Positions 18,304 through 26,718 of a stretch of DNA of 64,000 bases are shown here, piece after piece. Position numbers and translations under genes: made by a program. Positions within the stretch are counted from its first letter, which is position 1. Each line of letters starts with the position of its first letter. Source of the DNA: an uncultured Ulvibacter sp. (GTDB lineage: Bacteria > Bacteroidota > Bacteroidia > Flavobacteriales > Flavobacteriaceae); assembly GCA_938041335.1 (NCBI GenBank), contig CALIAF010000020.1, positions 35,859-99,858 on the forward strand. The letters are read 5' to 3'. Under the pieces are notes generated by a model. That model did not search any database. It was not told the origin of the DNA and saw only the letters and a program-made list of their open reading frames with translations.

Positions 18304-18543
18304 AAAATGAAAGTTATAGTGTTTTCGGGGTGTTGCTGTGATTTGTTCTGAAATAGCTAACATGTTTTGATATATGTGCAAGTAAATTCTGTATTACTTA
18401 CGAATTTTTCAATGTGCTGTTTGAGGTTTGAATTATTCAGTGGCTATCTTGTTAAAATGTGATTAGAATAGAATTTCACTTGAAGCATATCGTCTTGAAT
18501 TTTTGATTGAAGCAGTTTTTTACAATTTATAATACAGCTAGTG
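18304..18543. other. Gene-free stretch upstream of the sigma-54-like promoter
   Basis: About 240 bases with no convincing ORF. It would be the place for activator binding sites if the promoter is sigma-54 dependent. I see AT-rich sequence but no clear long inverted repeat. Confidence 0.4.
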
Positions 18544-18588
18544 CCAAAACAAAAATCCGCCGTGCTCAAGATGAGCAACGGCGGATTT
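18544..18588 (-). terminator. Terminator of the 202-residue paralogue
   Basis: Stem AAATCCGCCG / CGGCGGATTT with inner pairs GCTCA / TGAGC. On the minus strand it ends in a T-rich run and is preceded by AATTTTTGGTTGGTTAG, the same motif as before the hairpin at 16922-16959. Confidence 0.85.
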
Positions 18589-18605
18589 ACTAACCAACCA
18601 AAAAT

Positions 18606-19214
18606 TTATTTACTTTTTCTATCATGTTGACGCTCTAAATCGCTCCAATCATTGTTATTGTCTCTACGACCATCATTATAGGTATATCTATCATCGTTCC
18701 AGCCATTCCTGTTTTCACGATTAATAAATCCGTGAGTGTCTCTTATGTTACCACGTCGATTATATGTGATTGCCATATTACCCGCTTGAACTAGTAATCC
18801 TCTGTGGTATTTTAATGGTACACATCCAATGGTTCTTACTTTACCATTACGCTGATACGTAATTTGAGTATGACCAATAGCGATAATATTACCATAATGA
18901 TCTCTAGCAATTCTAGCGCGACGACCTTGATTATAATTCACTCTGTTTTGTCGTCTTCCTTTGCTATAATGCACTTGTCTATCTCCACCGCGACGGTAGC
19001 TATTTTGAGCTGGTTGCAAAAACTCGAAACTAAAAGAGCCGTCGGTAGTCACCGCATATAGCACACCATTTTCAACAAATGTTATTTCTTGAGTATTGGT
19101 ATAGCGATGTTTTTTACCCGGAATACTAGTTACATTTTCTGCTTGGGTATTTGTTTCTGCCTGCGTAGTGATTCCAATTAGGAATACTGCTACTAGTAAA
19201 AATACTTTTTTCAT
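18606..19214 (-). CDS. Secreted protein, paralogue of the 416-residue protein
   Basis: A 202-residue protein with a signal peptide (KVFLLVAVFLIGITTQA). It contains segments matching its neighbour: FVENGVLYAVTTDGSFSFEF, then repeats HYGNIIAIGHTQITYQRNGK and RRGNIRDTHGFINRENRNG. It lacks the neighbour's long basic tail but ends in an Asp/Asn/Arg-rich stretch. Family unknown to me. The pair looks like a duplication in which one copy gained or lost the tail. Both have the same kind of promoter and the same 3' motif plus hairpin, so they are probably co-regulated although each seems to be its own transcription unit. Confidence 0.7.
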   Translation of the reverse strand: MKKVFLLVAVFLIGITTQAETNTQAENVTSIPGKKHRYTNTQEITFVENGVLYAVTTDGSFSFEFLQPAQNSYRRGGDRQVHYSKGRRQNRVNYNQGRRARIARDHYGNIIAIGHTQITYQRNGKVRTIGCVPLKYHRGLLVQAGNMAITYNRRGNIRDTHGFINRENRNGWNDDRYTYNDGRRDNNNDWSDLERQHDRKSK

Positions 19215-19279
19215 AATACATGTAATTTTGGGTTATATCTCATTAAAAGCGATGAGATGTACGCTATATGGTTTTATAA

Positions 19280-19295
19280 ACCAATGAGCGTGCCA
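19280..19295 (-). promoter_or_regulatory. Sigma-54-like promoter of the 202-residue paralogue
   Basis: On the minus strand TGGCACG, 4 bases (CTCA), TTGGT, preceded by TTTT. The paralogue's site is TGGCACG-CTCC-TTGTA. Predicted start near 19270, about 56 bases before the ATG at 19214. Confidence 0.58.
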
Positions 19296-19338
19296 AAAAT
19301 GTAATATGCTTATTATTAGTATTTTAAGATCGAATATT

Positions 19339-20244
19339 TTATAGAACTAATAATTTTCTAGTCAGTATTAATTCATTTTCAGAATAAATTTGATAGAAAT
19401 ACATACCCTCAGTGAAGGAAGAAAAATCTAAAGATGTGCTCTCTTCTGAAATATCTTGTTCCATTAATTTCTTGCCATTTACATCATAAACGATGAAGCT
19501 CAAAGAAGAGTTTTCTTGAGGGATTGTTAAAGTTGCTTTTTCAGAAACCGGGTTGGGAAATAAGTGAATGGAATTCTCATTAAGTGAGCTTATATTTAAA
19601 ACCGTCGTATTCTCACAAGAAGATGCACCATTAAAAAAATAACTTTCGCCATTAGTTGAGAAACAAGCCAGTGCAGAATGGCTCATAATATCTACAATGG
19701 GTTCCATAAGGTCAAAACCAGTAATATTCCCTATGCCTTCAATCCACGCTAAATCTGACAAATTATCTTCCTCAAAAAATATTACTTTTCTAACTGCTCC
19801 CGCAATCTCTATATATTCAACGTCAATAACATTTAATGAAACATAATCTGCATAAGAATGAAAATATGCGCAACCCGTACTATGATGATAGGCGGAAGTC
19901 GTCAAATTAAAAGAGTCACCGATTTCTAAACTGTAATCAAATAAAATTTTCTCTTCATTTTCATCTGGATCAAACCTGTATACGAGATAATTGTCCTCTC
20001 TTAATAAACACGTAGGTTCTTTATCGCTAATAATTCTAGTATAACTTAAGCTATTGTGAATTTCTGCAGCTCCCAAAGAAACTTGTTTAGTATCAGTAAA
20101 CTTACAAGAAACTTGATCACAACCAAATGGATCGAAATAAAGATCTACACTCCAAGTATTCCCTTCCTGCAACATTGGTATATAGTCTTGGGAGAATGAT
20201 TGAATAGATAGAAGTAAGGTGAATACAAGTAGTTGCTTATTCAT
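19339..20244 (-). CDS. T9SS type A sorting domain protein
   Basis: A 301-residue exported protein. It has a signal peptide (QLLVFTLLLSIQSFSQ), about 200 residues with several cysteines (FDPFGCDQVSCKF, PTCLLRED, TGCAYFH) and no recognised enzyme motif. The C-terminal sorting domain of about 80 residues contains SIHLFPNPVSEKATLTI, DVNGKKLMEQDI and GMYFYQIYSENELILTRKLLVL. Such domains direct proteins through the type IX secretion system and are usually removed when the cargo is attached to the surface or released. The start is supported by AGGAGG about 20 bases upstream, an unusual strong ribosome site for this genome, though rather far away. Function of the passenger unknown. Confidence 0.88.
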   Translation of the reverse strand: MNKQLLVFTLLLSIQSFSQDYIPMLQEGNTWSVDLYFDPFGCDQVSCKFTDTKQVSLGAAEIHNSLSYTRIISDKEPTCLLREDNYLVYRFDPDENEEKILFDYSLEIGDSFNLTTSAYHHSTGCAYFHSYADYVSLNVIDVEYIEIAGAVRKVIFFEEDNLSDLAWIEGIGNITGFDLMEPIVDIMSHSALACFSTNGESYFFNGASSCENTTVLNISSLNENSIHLFPNPVSEKATLTIPQENSSLSFIVYDVNGKKLMEQDISEESTSLDFSSFTEGMYFYQIYSENELILTRKLLVL

Positions 20245-20320
20245 AATGAGATTATTAATAACCTCCTAAATTTACGTAGAAAAACTGGAAAGAGTTGAAA
20301 AGTATAGTAGAATTAAATTC

Positions 20321-23098
20321 TTATAACTTCTCTCTTAGATACTCCGCTGTAAAAGATTTCTTGTTTTTAGCCACTTCTTCTGGTGTTCCCGACACTATTA
20401 ATTGACCGCCTCTAACACCACCTTCTAGTCCTAAATCTATAATGTGGTCCGCACACTTTATTAAATCAAGATTATGCTCCACTACAATTAGCGTATGTCC
20501 TTTTTCTAGCAAGGCATAAAAAGAAGCCAATAGTTTCTGGATATCGTGAAAGTGGAGCCCGGTAGTTGGCTCGTCAAAAATAAAGAGGGTTTTATCTGGT
20601 GAGTTTCCTTTTACTAAAAAACTAGCGAGTTTAATACGCTGCGCCTCACCACCAGATAGGGTAGAGGAGCTTTGTCCTAATTGTACATAACCTAAACCTA
20701 CATCTTTTAGCGGTTTAAGCTTCTTCATAATTTTCTGTATGTCGTGTTTCTCAAAAAAGGCAACAGCATCATCAACCGTCATCGTAAGAATGTCGTCAAT
20801 GTTCTTATCGTTGAAGGTAACTTCTAGTACTTCTTTCTTAAAACGTTTGCCATTACAAGTTTCACAGAGCAACTTGACATCTGCCATAAATTGCATCTCT
20901 ATAGTAACCTCTCCTTCACCTTTACAGGTTTCACAACGACCTCCATCTACATTAAACGAGAAATGCTTCGCCTTGTAGTTTCTTATGGTAGAAACTTTCT
21001 GCTTAGCAAACAAGTTTCTAATATCATCATAGGCTTTAATATAAGTCACCGGATTAGAACGGGATGATCTACCTATTGGGTTCTGGTCAATAAACTCAAC
21101 TGTTTTGATGGTTTTAAAATTTCCGTCGAGACTAGTAAACTGTCCTGGCTTCTCTCCATAGCCTGCTATCTCACGAAGTAGTGCAGGATATAAAATTTTA
21201 CGAACCAATGTGCTTTTTCCACTCCCTGAAACACCCGTCACGGCGGTAAACGAACCTACAGGAAATTGTACATCAATATTCTTAAGATTGTTCTGTCGCG
21301 CACCTTTAATCTCAATGAAACTCTTGGTACTTCTACGTTTTTTAGGCACTTCTATTTGTAGTGTGCCATTTAAATACTGAGCTGTAAGTGAATTGCTTTT
21401 TAATATTTCGGCAAAATTACCAGTGGCTACAACTTCGCCGCCATAGGTTCCTGCTTCTGGTCCAATGTCTATAATCTCATCTGCCGCCTTCATAATATCC
21501 TCATCATGCTCCACAACAATCACAGTATTTCCTAAATCACGTAAGGATTTAAGTACCTCGATTAAGCGTTCTGTGTCTTTAGGATGAAGCCCAATACTGG
21601 GCTCGTCAAGAATGTACATAGAGCCCACAAGGCTTGACCCTAAACTTGTAGCGAGATTGATACGTTGCGATTCTCCACCAGAAAGGGTATTTGATTTTCT
21701 GTTTAGGGTGAGATAACTTAGACCTACATCCATTAAAAAAGAAAGGCGATTATGTATCTCAAGTAACAATCTTTTAGCAATTTGCGTATCGTATTTGTCA
21801 AGCTTTAATGCAGTAAAGAATGCCGCCACTTCATCAATGGGTAGTTCCACTAAATCTTGTATGGCAACTCCGCCTACTTGTACAAATTCTGCTTCTGCTC
21901 TTAATCTTCTGCCATTACAGGTGTTACAGCGAGTCTTTCCACGATAGCGAGATAGCATCACTCGGTTCTGTATTTTATAGCTTTTAGATTCTAAAAAGCT
22001 AAAAAAGGTGTGTAGACCATCAAAATCTTTGTTTCCGTCCCAAACTAATTTTTGTTGCTTTGCGGTCAACTCAAACCAGGGTTTGTGGATAGGGAAATCT
22101 ACTTTGTACGCGTTATTTATCAATTGATCACGATACCATCCCATACTCTCGCCGCGCCATGGGAAAATAGCATTGTCATACACACTTAAAGCGGTGTTTG
22201 GAATGACTAATTCTTCATCAATCCCAATCACATCACCATAGCCTTCACAAGTAGGGCAAGCCCCAAATGGATTGTTAAAGCTAAAAAGGTGCACGTTGGG
22301 TTCCACAAAATTCAATCCATCCAGTTCAAAACGATTGTTGAATTCTCTGACTTTTCCGGAGTTGATATTTTCTAAAGACAATGCTCCTTTACCTTCATAA
22401 AAAGCAATCTGCGCGGCATCTGCTAAGCGATTATAAAAATCTTCGTCCCGTTTTATCACTACACGATCTACAACAAGATCGATCGCTTCGGAAATTTTCT
22501 TTCCTTTAATCTCGTCAATTCTCTTGACTTCACCATTTATCTTCACACGGGCATAACCCTGTTGCGCTAGTGCCTGTAGTTTGTTCTCTATTGTTCTTCC
22601 TTCTTCAAGATGAATAGGAGTGAGAAGAAGCAGCTTCTCTCCTTCTTTTAAGGTCTTCATATAATTAATGACATCAGAAACGGTGTCTTTTTTCACCTCG
22701 GTACCAGATACCGGTGATATTGTCTTACCGATACGCGTATAGAGTAACTTTAAGTAATCATAAATTTCTGTAGACGTTCCAACCGTAGATCGGGGGTTTG
22801 TAGCGTTCACCTTTTGCTCGATAGCTATGGCGGGTGCAATACCTTTTATGCTATCTACTTTTGGTTTGTTAAGACGGCCTAAAAATTGCCGAGCATAAGA
22901 GGACAGACTTTCTACATAGCGCCTTTGCCCTTCGGCATATAAAGTGTCAAAGGCAAGACTTGATTTCCCACTTCCAGATAGGCCAGTGATAACGACAAGT
23001 TTATTGCGGGGGATAGTGACATCAATATTTTTAAGGTTGTGCAGTTTTGCACCCTTAATTACTATGTTTTTTTTAGTGTCTGCTGTCTTAGTTGCCAA
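20321..23098 (-). CDS. uvrA: Excinuclease ABC subunit A
   Basis: Damage-recognition ATPase of nucleotide excision repair, acting as a dimer with UvrB on DNA. The 925 residues fit the family. Two ABC ATPase modules are visible: Walker [11 protein letters not shown] near residue 40 and [10 protein letters not shown] near residue 635. Signature motifs are LSGGESQR and LSGGEAQR, with Walker [12 protein letters not shown] and [11 protein letters not shown]. Zinc-binding cysteines occur as [16 protein letters not shown] and CETCKGEG...CETCNGKR. Monocistronic, with a TATCTTTG box upstream. Confidence 0.98.
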   Translation of the reverse strand: MATKTADTKKNIVIKGAKLHNLKNIDVTIPRNKLVVITGLSGSGKSSLAFDTLYAEGQRRYVESLSSYARQFLGRLNKPKVDSIKGIAPAIAIEQKVNATNPRSTVGTSTEIYDYLKLLYTRIGKTISPVSGTEVKKDTVSDVINYMKTLKEGEKLLLLTPIHLEEGRTIENKLQALAQQGYARVKINGEVKRIDEIKGKKISEAIDLVVDRVVIKRDEDFYNRLADAAQIAFYEGKGALSLENINSGKVREFNNRFELDGLNFVEPNVHLFSFNNPFGACPTCEGYGDVIGIDEELVIPNTALSVYDNAIFPWRGESMGWYRDQLINNAYKVDFPIHKPWFELTAKQQKLVWDGNKDFDGLHTFFSFLESKSYKIQNRVMLSRYRGKTRCNTCNGRRLRAEAEFVQVGGVAIQDLVELPIDEVAAFFTALKLDKYDTQIAKRLLLEIHNRLSFLMDVGLSYLTLNRKSNTLSGGESQRINLATSLGSSLVGSMYILDEPSIGLHPKDTERLIEVLKSLRDLGNTVIVVEHDEDIMKAADEIIDIGPEAGTYGGEVVATGNFAEILKSNSLTAQYLNGTLQIEVPKKRRSTKSFIEIKGARQNNLKNIDVQFPVGSFTAVTGVSGSGKSTLVRKILYPALLREIAGYGEKPGQFTSLDGNFKTIKTVEFIDQNPIGRSSRSNPVTYIKAYDDIRNLFAKQKVSTIRNYKAKHFSFNVDGGRCETCKGEGEVTIEMQFMADVKLLCETCNGKRFKKEVLEVTFNDKNIDDILTMTVDDAVAFFEKHDIQKIMKKLKPLKDVGLGYVQLGQSSSTLSGGEAQRIKLASFLVKGNSPDKTLFIFDEPTTGLHFHDIQKLLASFYALLEKGHTLIVVEHNLDLIKCADHIIDLGLEGGVRGGQLIVSGTPEEVAKNKKSFTAEYLREKL

Positions 23099-23129
23099 TA
23101 GATTTTGTGTGTTTTCTCTTGAAGATTTG

Positions 23130-23137
23130 CAAAGATA
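23130..23137 (-). promoter_or_regulatory. -7 box (TATCTTTG, minus strand) of uvrA
   Basis: Exact TAnnTTTG match 31 bases upstream of the ATG at 23098. No SOS-type operator could be identified by eye. Confidence 0.6.
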
Positions 23138-23358
23138 CTATATAGAAATGTAGGTCACACAGGAGTACTAATTATATTTTTTTTTGACGAAAATGCACTT
23201 TTTGTTTGTTCATGTCAGATTAAAGTGTTTATATTTACGACCAAGTAATCACATTCATAAAAAGAGAGCCTATAGCATAACAATACTTTAAAACATTTGA
23301 AAATGAATAGCTAAACAACCAAAATGCGAAGTTGTTTCATTTTTTAAAAAGTAAGGTT

Positions 23359-23943
23359 ATGAAAAAAAGCGTGAACTCTGACGCACTACTAGTGAGTGCA
23401 TATATGAAAGGTGATGAATCTGCACTAGGAGAACTAGTTACCCGTCACAAACAAAGAATCTACAGTTTTATATACTCTAAAGTATATAATCGAGATATCG
23501 CGGAAGATGTTTTCCAAGATACATTCATTAAGGTTATTAAAACTCTAAAACGAGGTAAGTATAACGAAGAGGGGAAATTTTTACCTTGGGTAATGCGAAT
23601 TGCGCATAATCTGGTTATTGATCATTTCAGAAAAAATAATCGTATGCCTAAGTTTGAAAACAAAGACGATTTTAATATCTTCTCTGTTTTGCACGATGGT
23701 TCACTCAATGTAGAGAACAGAATGATCAAATCTCAGGTAGAGAATGACGTAAAGAACTTGATTCATGAGTTGCCAGACGACCAGAAGGAAGTACTGATAA
23801 TGCGTATTTACAAGGATATGAGCTTTAAGGAGATTAGTGAGCAAACGGGAGTGAGTATCAATACAGCTCTTGGGCGAATGCGCTATGCACTTATTAATTT
23901 ACGTAAAGTGATTGATAAGCATAATATAGTTTTAACAAACTAA
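23359..23943 (+). CDS. Sigma-70 family RNA polymerase sigma factor (ECF-like)
   Basis: A 194-residue sigma factor with only regions 2 and 4. Region 2 shows IAEDVFQDTFIKVIK and FLPWVMRIAHNLVIDHFRK. Region 4 shows LPDDQKEVLIMRIYKDMSFK followed by EISEQTGVSINTALGRMRYA, a helix-turn-helix. The start at 23359 begins MKKSVNSDALLVSAYMKGDE, as in similar Flavobacteriia proteins. Unlike the other two sigma factors in this window it has no putative anti-sigma gene beside it. A small conserved-looking ORF follows 59 bases downstream. Its regulon is unknown. Confidence 0.88.
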   Translation: MKKSVNSDALLVSAYMKGDESALGELVTRHKQRIYSFIYSKVYNRDIAEDVFQDTFIKVIKTLKRGKYNEEGKFLPWVMRIAHNLVIDHFRKNNRMPKFENKDDFNIFSVLHDGSLNVENRMIKSQVENDVKNLIHELPDDQKEVLIMRIYKDMSFKEISEQTGVSINTALGRMRYALINLRKVIDKHNIVLTN

Positions 23944-24002
23944 TACAATATTCCATTTTAAGTTGCGTTATTTTTAGGTATTAACCTCTTAATAAATGCA
24001 GT

Positions 24003-24128
24003 ATGCCGAAAATGTACTCTCAATCACGACCGAACCGCGTGAGTAAAAATTTGGTTCCAACAGAAGAGACAATTAGATTTCTCCTAGATTATAGTAAAGC
24101 TTTAAGTGTTATTAGTTATAAAAATGTG
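24003..24128 (+). CDS. Small protein downstream of the sigma factor (41 residues, possibly shortened)
   Basis: Begins MPKMYSQSRPNRVSKNLVPT and continues ETIRFLLDYSKALSVISYKM, then stops at 24126. The codon pattern and the amphipathic middle look real. If the A run at 24120-24123 had one more base, the frame would run on through NVKFEALLN to a stop at 24149, just before the terminator. The gene may thus be shortened by a one-base deletion, or the sequence may have an indel error there. It probably shares the sigma factor's transcript. Function unknown. Confidence 0.6.
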
Positions 24129-24157
24129 AAGTTTGAAGCGCTTCTCAACTAAATTTG

Positions 24158-24191
24158 TGAAAAACCCGAAACCATAGTTTCGGGTTTTTTT
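24158..24191. terminator. Terminator between the sigma operon and convergent nth
   Basis: Stem AAAACCCGAAAC / GTTTCGGGTTTT with a short loop and a long T run. The A-rich left arm allows it to serve nth as well. Confidence 0.92.
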
Positions 24192-24193
24192 TG

Positions 24194-24859
24194 TTACTTA
24201 GTCTTCAATTTCTTTTTGTAGTACTCATCAATTACCGTTTTCCTCCCGATAGTCTTTGTTATAATATCTTTTTCTAGGTCCCAACCTCTTGCCGGAGAAT
24301 ACTGGCGCCCATACCAAATAATTTGTAGATGAAGATCATTCCAGATGTGTTCTGGGAATAGTCTTTTTGCATCTTTTTCTGTTTGAACGACATTTTTTCC
24401 ATTGGTAAACCCCCAGCGATACAGTAAGCGATGTATGTGCGTGTCTACTGGAAAGGCAGGAATGCCAAAAGCCTGAGAGATTACGACACTGGCTGTTTTG
24501 TGTCCAACGGCAGGAAATTTCTCTAATTCTTCTAAACTTTCAGGTACCTTTCCATTATGATTATCTATTATCATATGGGAAAGCCCATGAATGCCTTTAG
24601 CCTTCATGGGAGAAAGCCCCACCGGTTTTATGATTTCTCGTATTTCCTCGACAGTGAGTTTAATCATGTCATAAGGATTATCTGCAATTTCAAACAATAA
24701 GGGTGTGATTTTGTTGACACGAACATCCGTACTTTGAGCAGACATTAATACAGCAATGAGCAAAGTATAAGGGTCTTTGTGATCTAATGGAATAGGAATC
24801 TGCGGATATAATTCTTTTAACGTAGTAATAACAAAATCTACCTTCTCTTGTTTGGTCAT
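24194..24859 (-). CDS. nth: Endonuclease III, without iron-sulfur cluster ligands
   Basis: Base-excision repair DNA glycosylase and AP lyase. The 221 residues contain the helix-hairpin-helix FPAVGHKTASVV with catalytic K121 and the catalytic D139 in FPVDTHIHRLLYR, positions almost identical to K120 and D138 of the E. coli enzyme. The C-terminal C-x6-C-x2-C-x5-C cluster motif is absent: the corresponding region reads YGRQYSPARGWDLEKDI with no cysteine. Cluster-less Nth proteins are known among Bacteroidota. Divergent from bcp, 87 bases apart. Confidence 0.95.
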   Translation of the reverse strand: MTKQEKVDFVITTLKELYPQIPIPLDHKDPYTLLIAVLMSAQSTDVRVNKITPLLFEIADNPYDMIKLTVEEIREIIKPVGLSPMKAKGIHGLSHMIIDNHNGKVPESLEELEKFPAVGHKTASVVISQAFGIPAFPVDTHIHRLLYRWGFTNGKNVVQTEKDAKRLFPEHIWNDLHLQIIWYGRQYSPARGWDLEKDIITKTIGRKTVIDEYYKKKLKTK

Positions 24860-24897
24860 TATGCTTATTTTTGATTTCTAAATTTAAGTTACAGGAG

Positions 24898-24905
24898 CAA
24901 AAATA
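24898..24905 (-). promoter_or_regulatory. -7 box (TATTTTTG, minus strand) of nth
   Basis: Exact TAnnTTTG match on the minus strand 38 bases before the nth ATG. Confidence 0.55.
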
Positions 24906-24946
24906 CAGATTTTCGCCTTCGCGGAAATGTACAATAATTATAAAGC

Positions 24947-25399
24947 ATGAATACATTAAAAGTAGGAGACAAAGTACCAAGTTTTACAGTAAACGACCAA
25001 GATGGTAATGCTATTTCGTTAAGTGATTTTACAGGTAAAAAACTAGTAGTATTTTTTTACCCAAAAGCAAGTACACCGGGATGTACAGCAGAAGCTTGTG
25101 ATTTAAGAGATCATTATGCAGAGCTACAAGAAGCGGGGTACTTCTTATTAGGAGTTAGTGCCGATAGTGAAAAACGTCAGAAAAATTTTAAAGAGAAATA
25201 CGAATTTCCTTTTCCATTATTAGCAGACGAAGCGAAAGAAGTAATTAACGCTTTTGGCGTTTGGGGAGAGAAGAAGTTTATGGGTAAAATTTATGATGGT
25301 ATTCATCGTAAGACTTTTATTGTAGATGAAAATGGGATTGTGGAGCGCGTTATTGATAAGGTGAAGACTAAGGTCCACGCTAGTCAGATATTAGAGTAG
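24947..25399 (+). CDS. bcp: Thioredoxin-dependent thiol peroxidase (Bcp/PrxQ)
   Basis: Cytosolic peroxiredoxin that reduces hydrogen peroxide and organic hydroperoxides with thioredoxin. The 150 residues match the family. Active site STPGCTAEACDLRD has the peroxidatic C46 and resolving C51 five residues apart, the mark of the atypical 2-Cys PrxQ type. The N-terminal KVGDKVPSFTVNDQDG and FYPKASTPGC context is canonical. No clear promoter box was found in the 87-base gap to nth. Confidence 0.95.
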   Translation: MNTLKVGDKVPSFTVNDQDGNAISLSDFTGKKLVVFFYPKASTPGCTAEACDLRDHYAELQEAGYFLLGVSADSEKRQKNFKEKYEFPFPLLADEAKEVINAFGVWGEKKFMGKIYDGIHRKTFIVDENGIVERVIDKVKTKVHASQILE

Positions 25400-25510
25400 T
25401 TTTACTTTCTATTGTTAATGGAGGCAACAAGGCATCTATCTATATTTTTCTTTAAATTTATTTGTGGTTAAACCATAAATTTGAGGGTGTGTTTTTATCT
25501 GTCTAAGGGT

Positions 25511-25518
25511 TAAATTTG
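25511..25518 (+). promoter_or_regulatory. -7 box (TAAATTTG) before the first of two tandem secreted proteins
   Basis: Exact TAnnTTTG match 31 bases before the ATG at 25550. A second identical TAAATTTG lies at 25476-25483. Confidence 0.55.
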
Positions 25519-25549
25519 TTACTTGTAATAATATTGATATCTTATCCAA

Positions 25550-26320
25550 ATGAAAAAGAGTTATTTAATAGCATCGGTTTGTGTTTTAGTTATTCTTTCT
25601 TTTAATATTTCAGCGCAATCAATAGCACTTCCCGCTGCAAACTTGTCTCAAGCTCCATTGGGTACAGTTGAAAATAATGGTGCTGGAATTGCATCGTTTA
25701 CTTTTTCTGAATCTTCTGGATTAGAGGTGCCTAGTGAAGCTTTTGGTCTACCCAATATAAGTATTAGTGTTGACTTAAATTATGTTGAATTACAGGATAA
25801 AAATGTAAACACAATCACGGGAAGCCTCTTGGATTATTTTACGGTATCCTACGATGATCTAACAAGCATCCTTTTATTTAAACAAACTATTGCGATTCCA
25901 GGTGATTGGATTGGTACTGTTCATTTTCCTATTTATGTTATTCAAAATTCTACGGAGTTAGAATCGTATAACGGTTTTAATGCTAATATTTCTGCAATTG
26001 ATGGCAAAACAGATGCCGTTGGGCATGCCGCAATATACACCTATACAGATCCCTCGATTTTTAGTGAGAAAACCTTAGATGCTCTATTGTTTGAGATTCT
26101 ACCAGATACTACGAATGAGGTGTTAATTATATTGTTATTAGAAAAGAAAAATGAAATAAAAATGGAGCTTATTAATCATTTAGGAGAAGTTGTGTTAGTG
26201 GAAAGCTATAGTGATCTTGATACGATTTCCTTACATATTGATAGTTTGCCAGCGGCTACTTATGCGCTTAAAATTATAGCAGATGGAGCTTCGCAAAGTA
26301 CTCCATTCGTAAAAGATTAA
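25550..26320 (+). CDS. Secreted protein with degenerate T9SS sorting domain
   Basis: A 256-residue protein with a signal peptide (ending LSFNISAQS) and an about 150-residue beta-rich domain with the segments PLGTVENNGAGIASFTFSES and IPGDWIGTVHFPIYVIQNST. It is a clear paralogue of the gene at 26719. The last 75 residues align with that protein's sorting domain. However, the conserved PNPT turn is replaced by PDTT, and the ending is SQSTPFVKD instead of the usual basic QIIRK. The sorting signal may therefore be weakened or lost. Passenger function unknown; no enzyme motif seen. Confidence 0.75.
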   Translation: MKKSYLIASVCVLVILSFNISAQSIALPAANLSQAPLGTVENNGAGIASFTFSESSGLEVPSEAFGLPNISISVDLNYVELQDKNVNTITGSLLDYFTVSYDDLTSILLFKQTIAIPGDWIGTVHFPIYVIQNSTELESYNGFNANISAIDGKTDAVGHAAIYTYTDPSIFSEKTLDALLFEILPDTTNEVLIILLLEKKNEIKMELINHLGEVVLVESYSDLDTISLHIDSLPAATYALKIIADGASQSTPFVKD

Positions 26321-26718
26321 ATAAGTACTTCACTATAAATATTAAATTGTTTTGCATAGCTAGCCTATTCGGTTTTATTATAATTACTATGTTTTTTTTT
26401 GAGATTTACCTTTAAAAGCTCAAGTAACAACGACTTAAATCGAGTTGTTTCTTGAGCTATATTTAATGGTCTTAGAAGAAGAATAAGTGTATTTTTTCCT
26501 ACATTTTTTTTTAGCTCCTGTCCTTTTACCCTTGTATGTAAACATGTCGTCGAATAATCATTAGGCTTTTTGAGTATTAGATTATCTGGCATGGTTTTTT
26601 ATATACCTTTAAATAATCTTACTAGTTAATGTTTGTTTTTTGTTCAAATATTTTAAACTGAAAAGCCGTTAAAAATAGGTAAGATTTTAAATAAAATATA
26701 CAATAAAATTAAGTAACA
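26321..26718. other. Gene-free stretch with a strong hairpin
   Basis: About 400 bases between the tandem secreted genes. The only sizeable ORF (26365-26592, minus) overlaps a 42-base inverted repeat and shows no family signal. I regard the stretch as non-coding. No TAnnTTTG box was found just before the ATG at 26719. Confidence 0.4.
26417..26458. repeat. Imperfect inverted repeat, 15-base arms
   Basis: AGCTCAAG then AACAAC pairs with GTTGTT then CTTGAGCT, with one T-T mismatch and a 12-base loop. It is not followed by a T run on either strand, so it is not a normal terminator. Confidence 0.7.

Noticed and set aside
26365..26592. Minus-strand ORF of 75 codons between the tandem secreted genes
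   Set aside because: No promoter, no family signal, and it runs through a 42-base inverted repeat.
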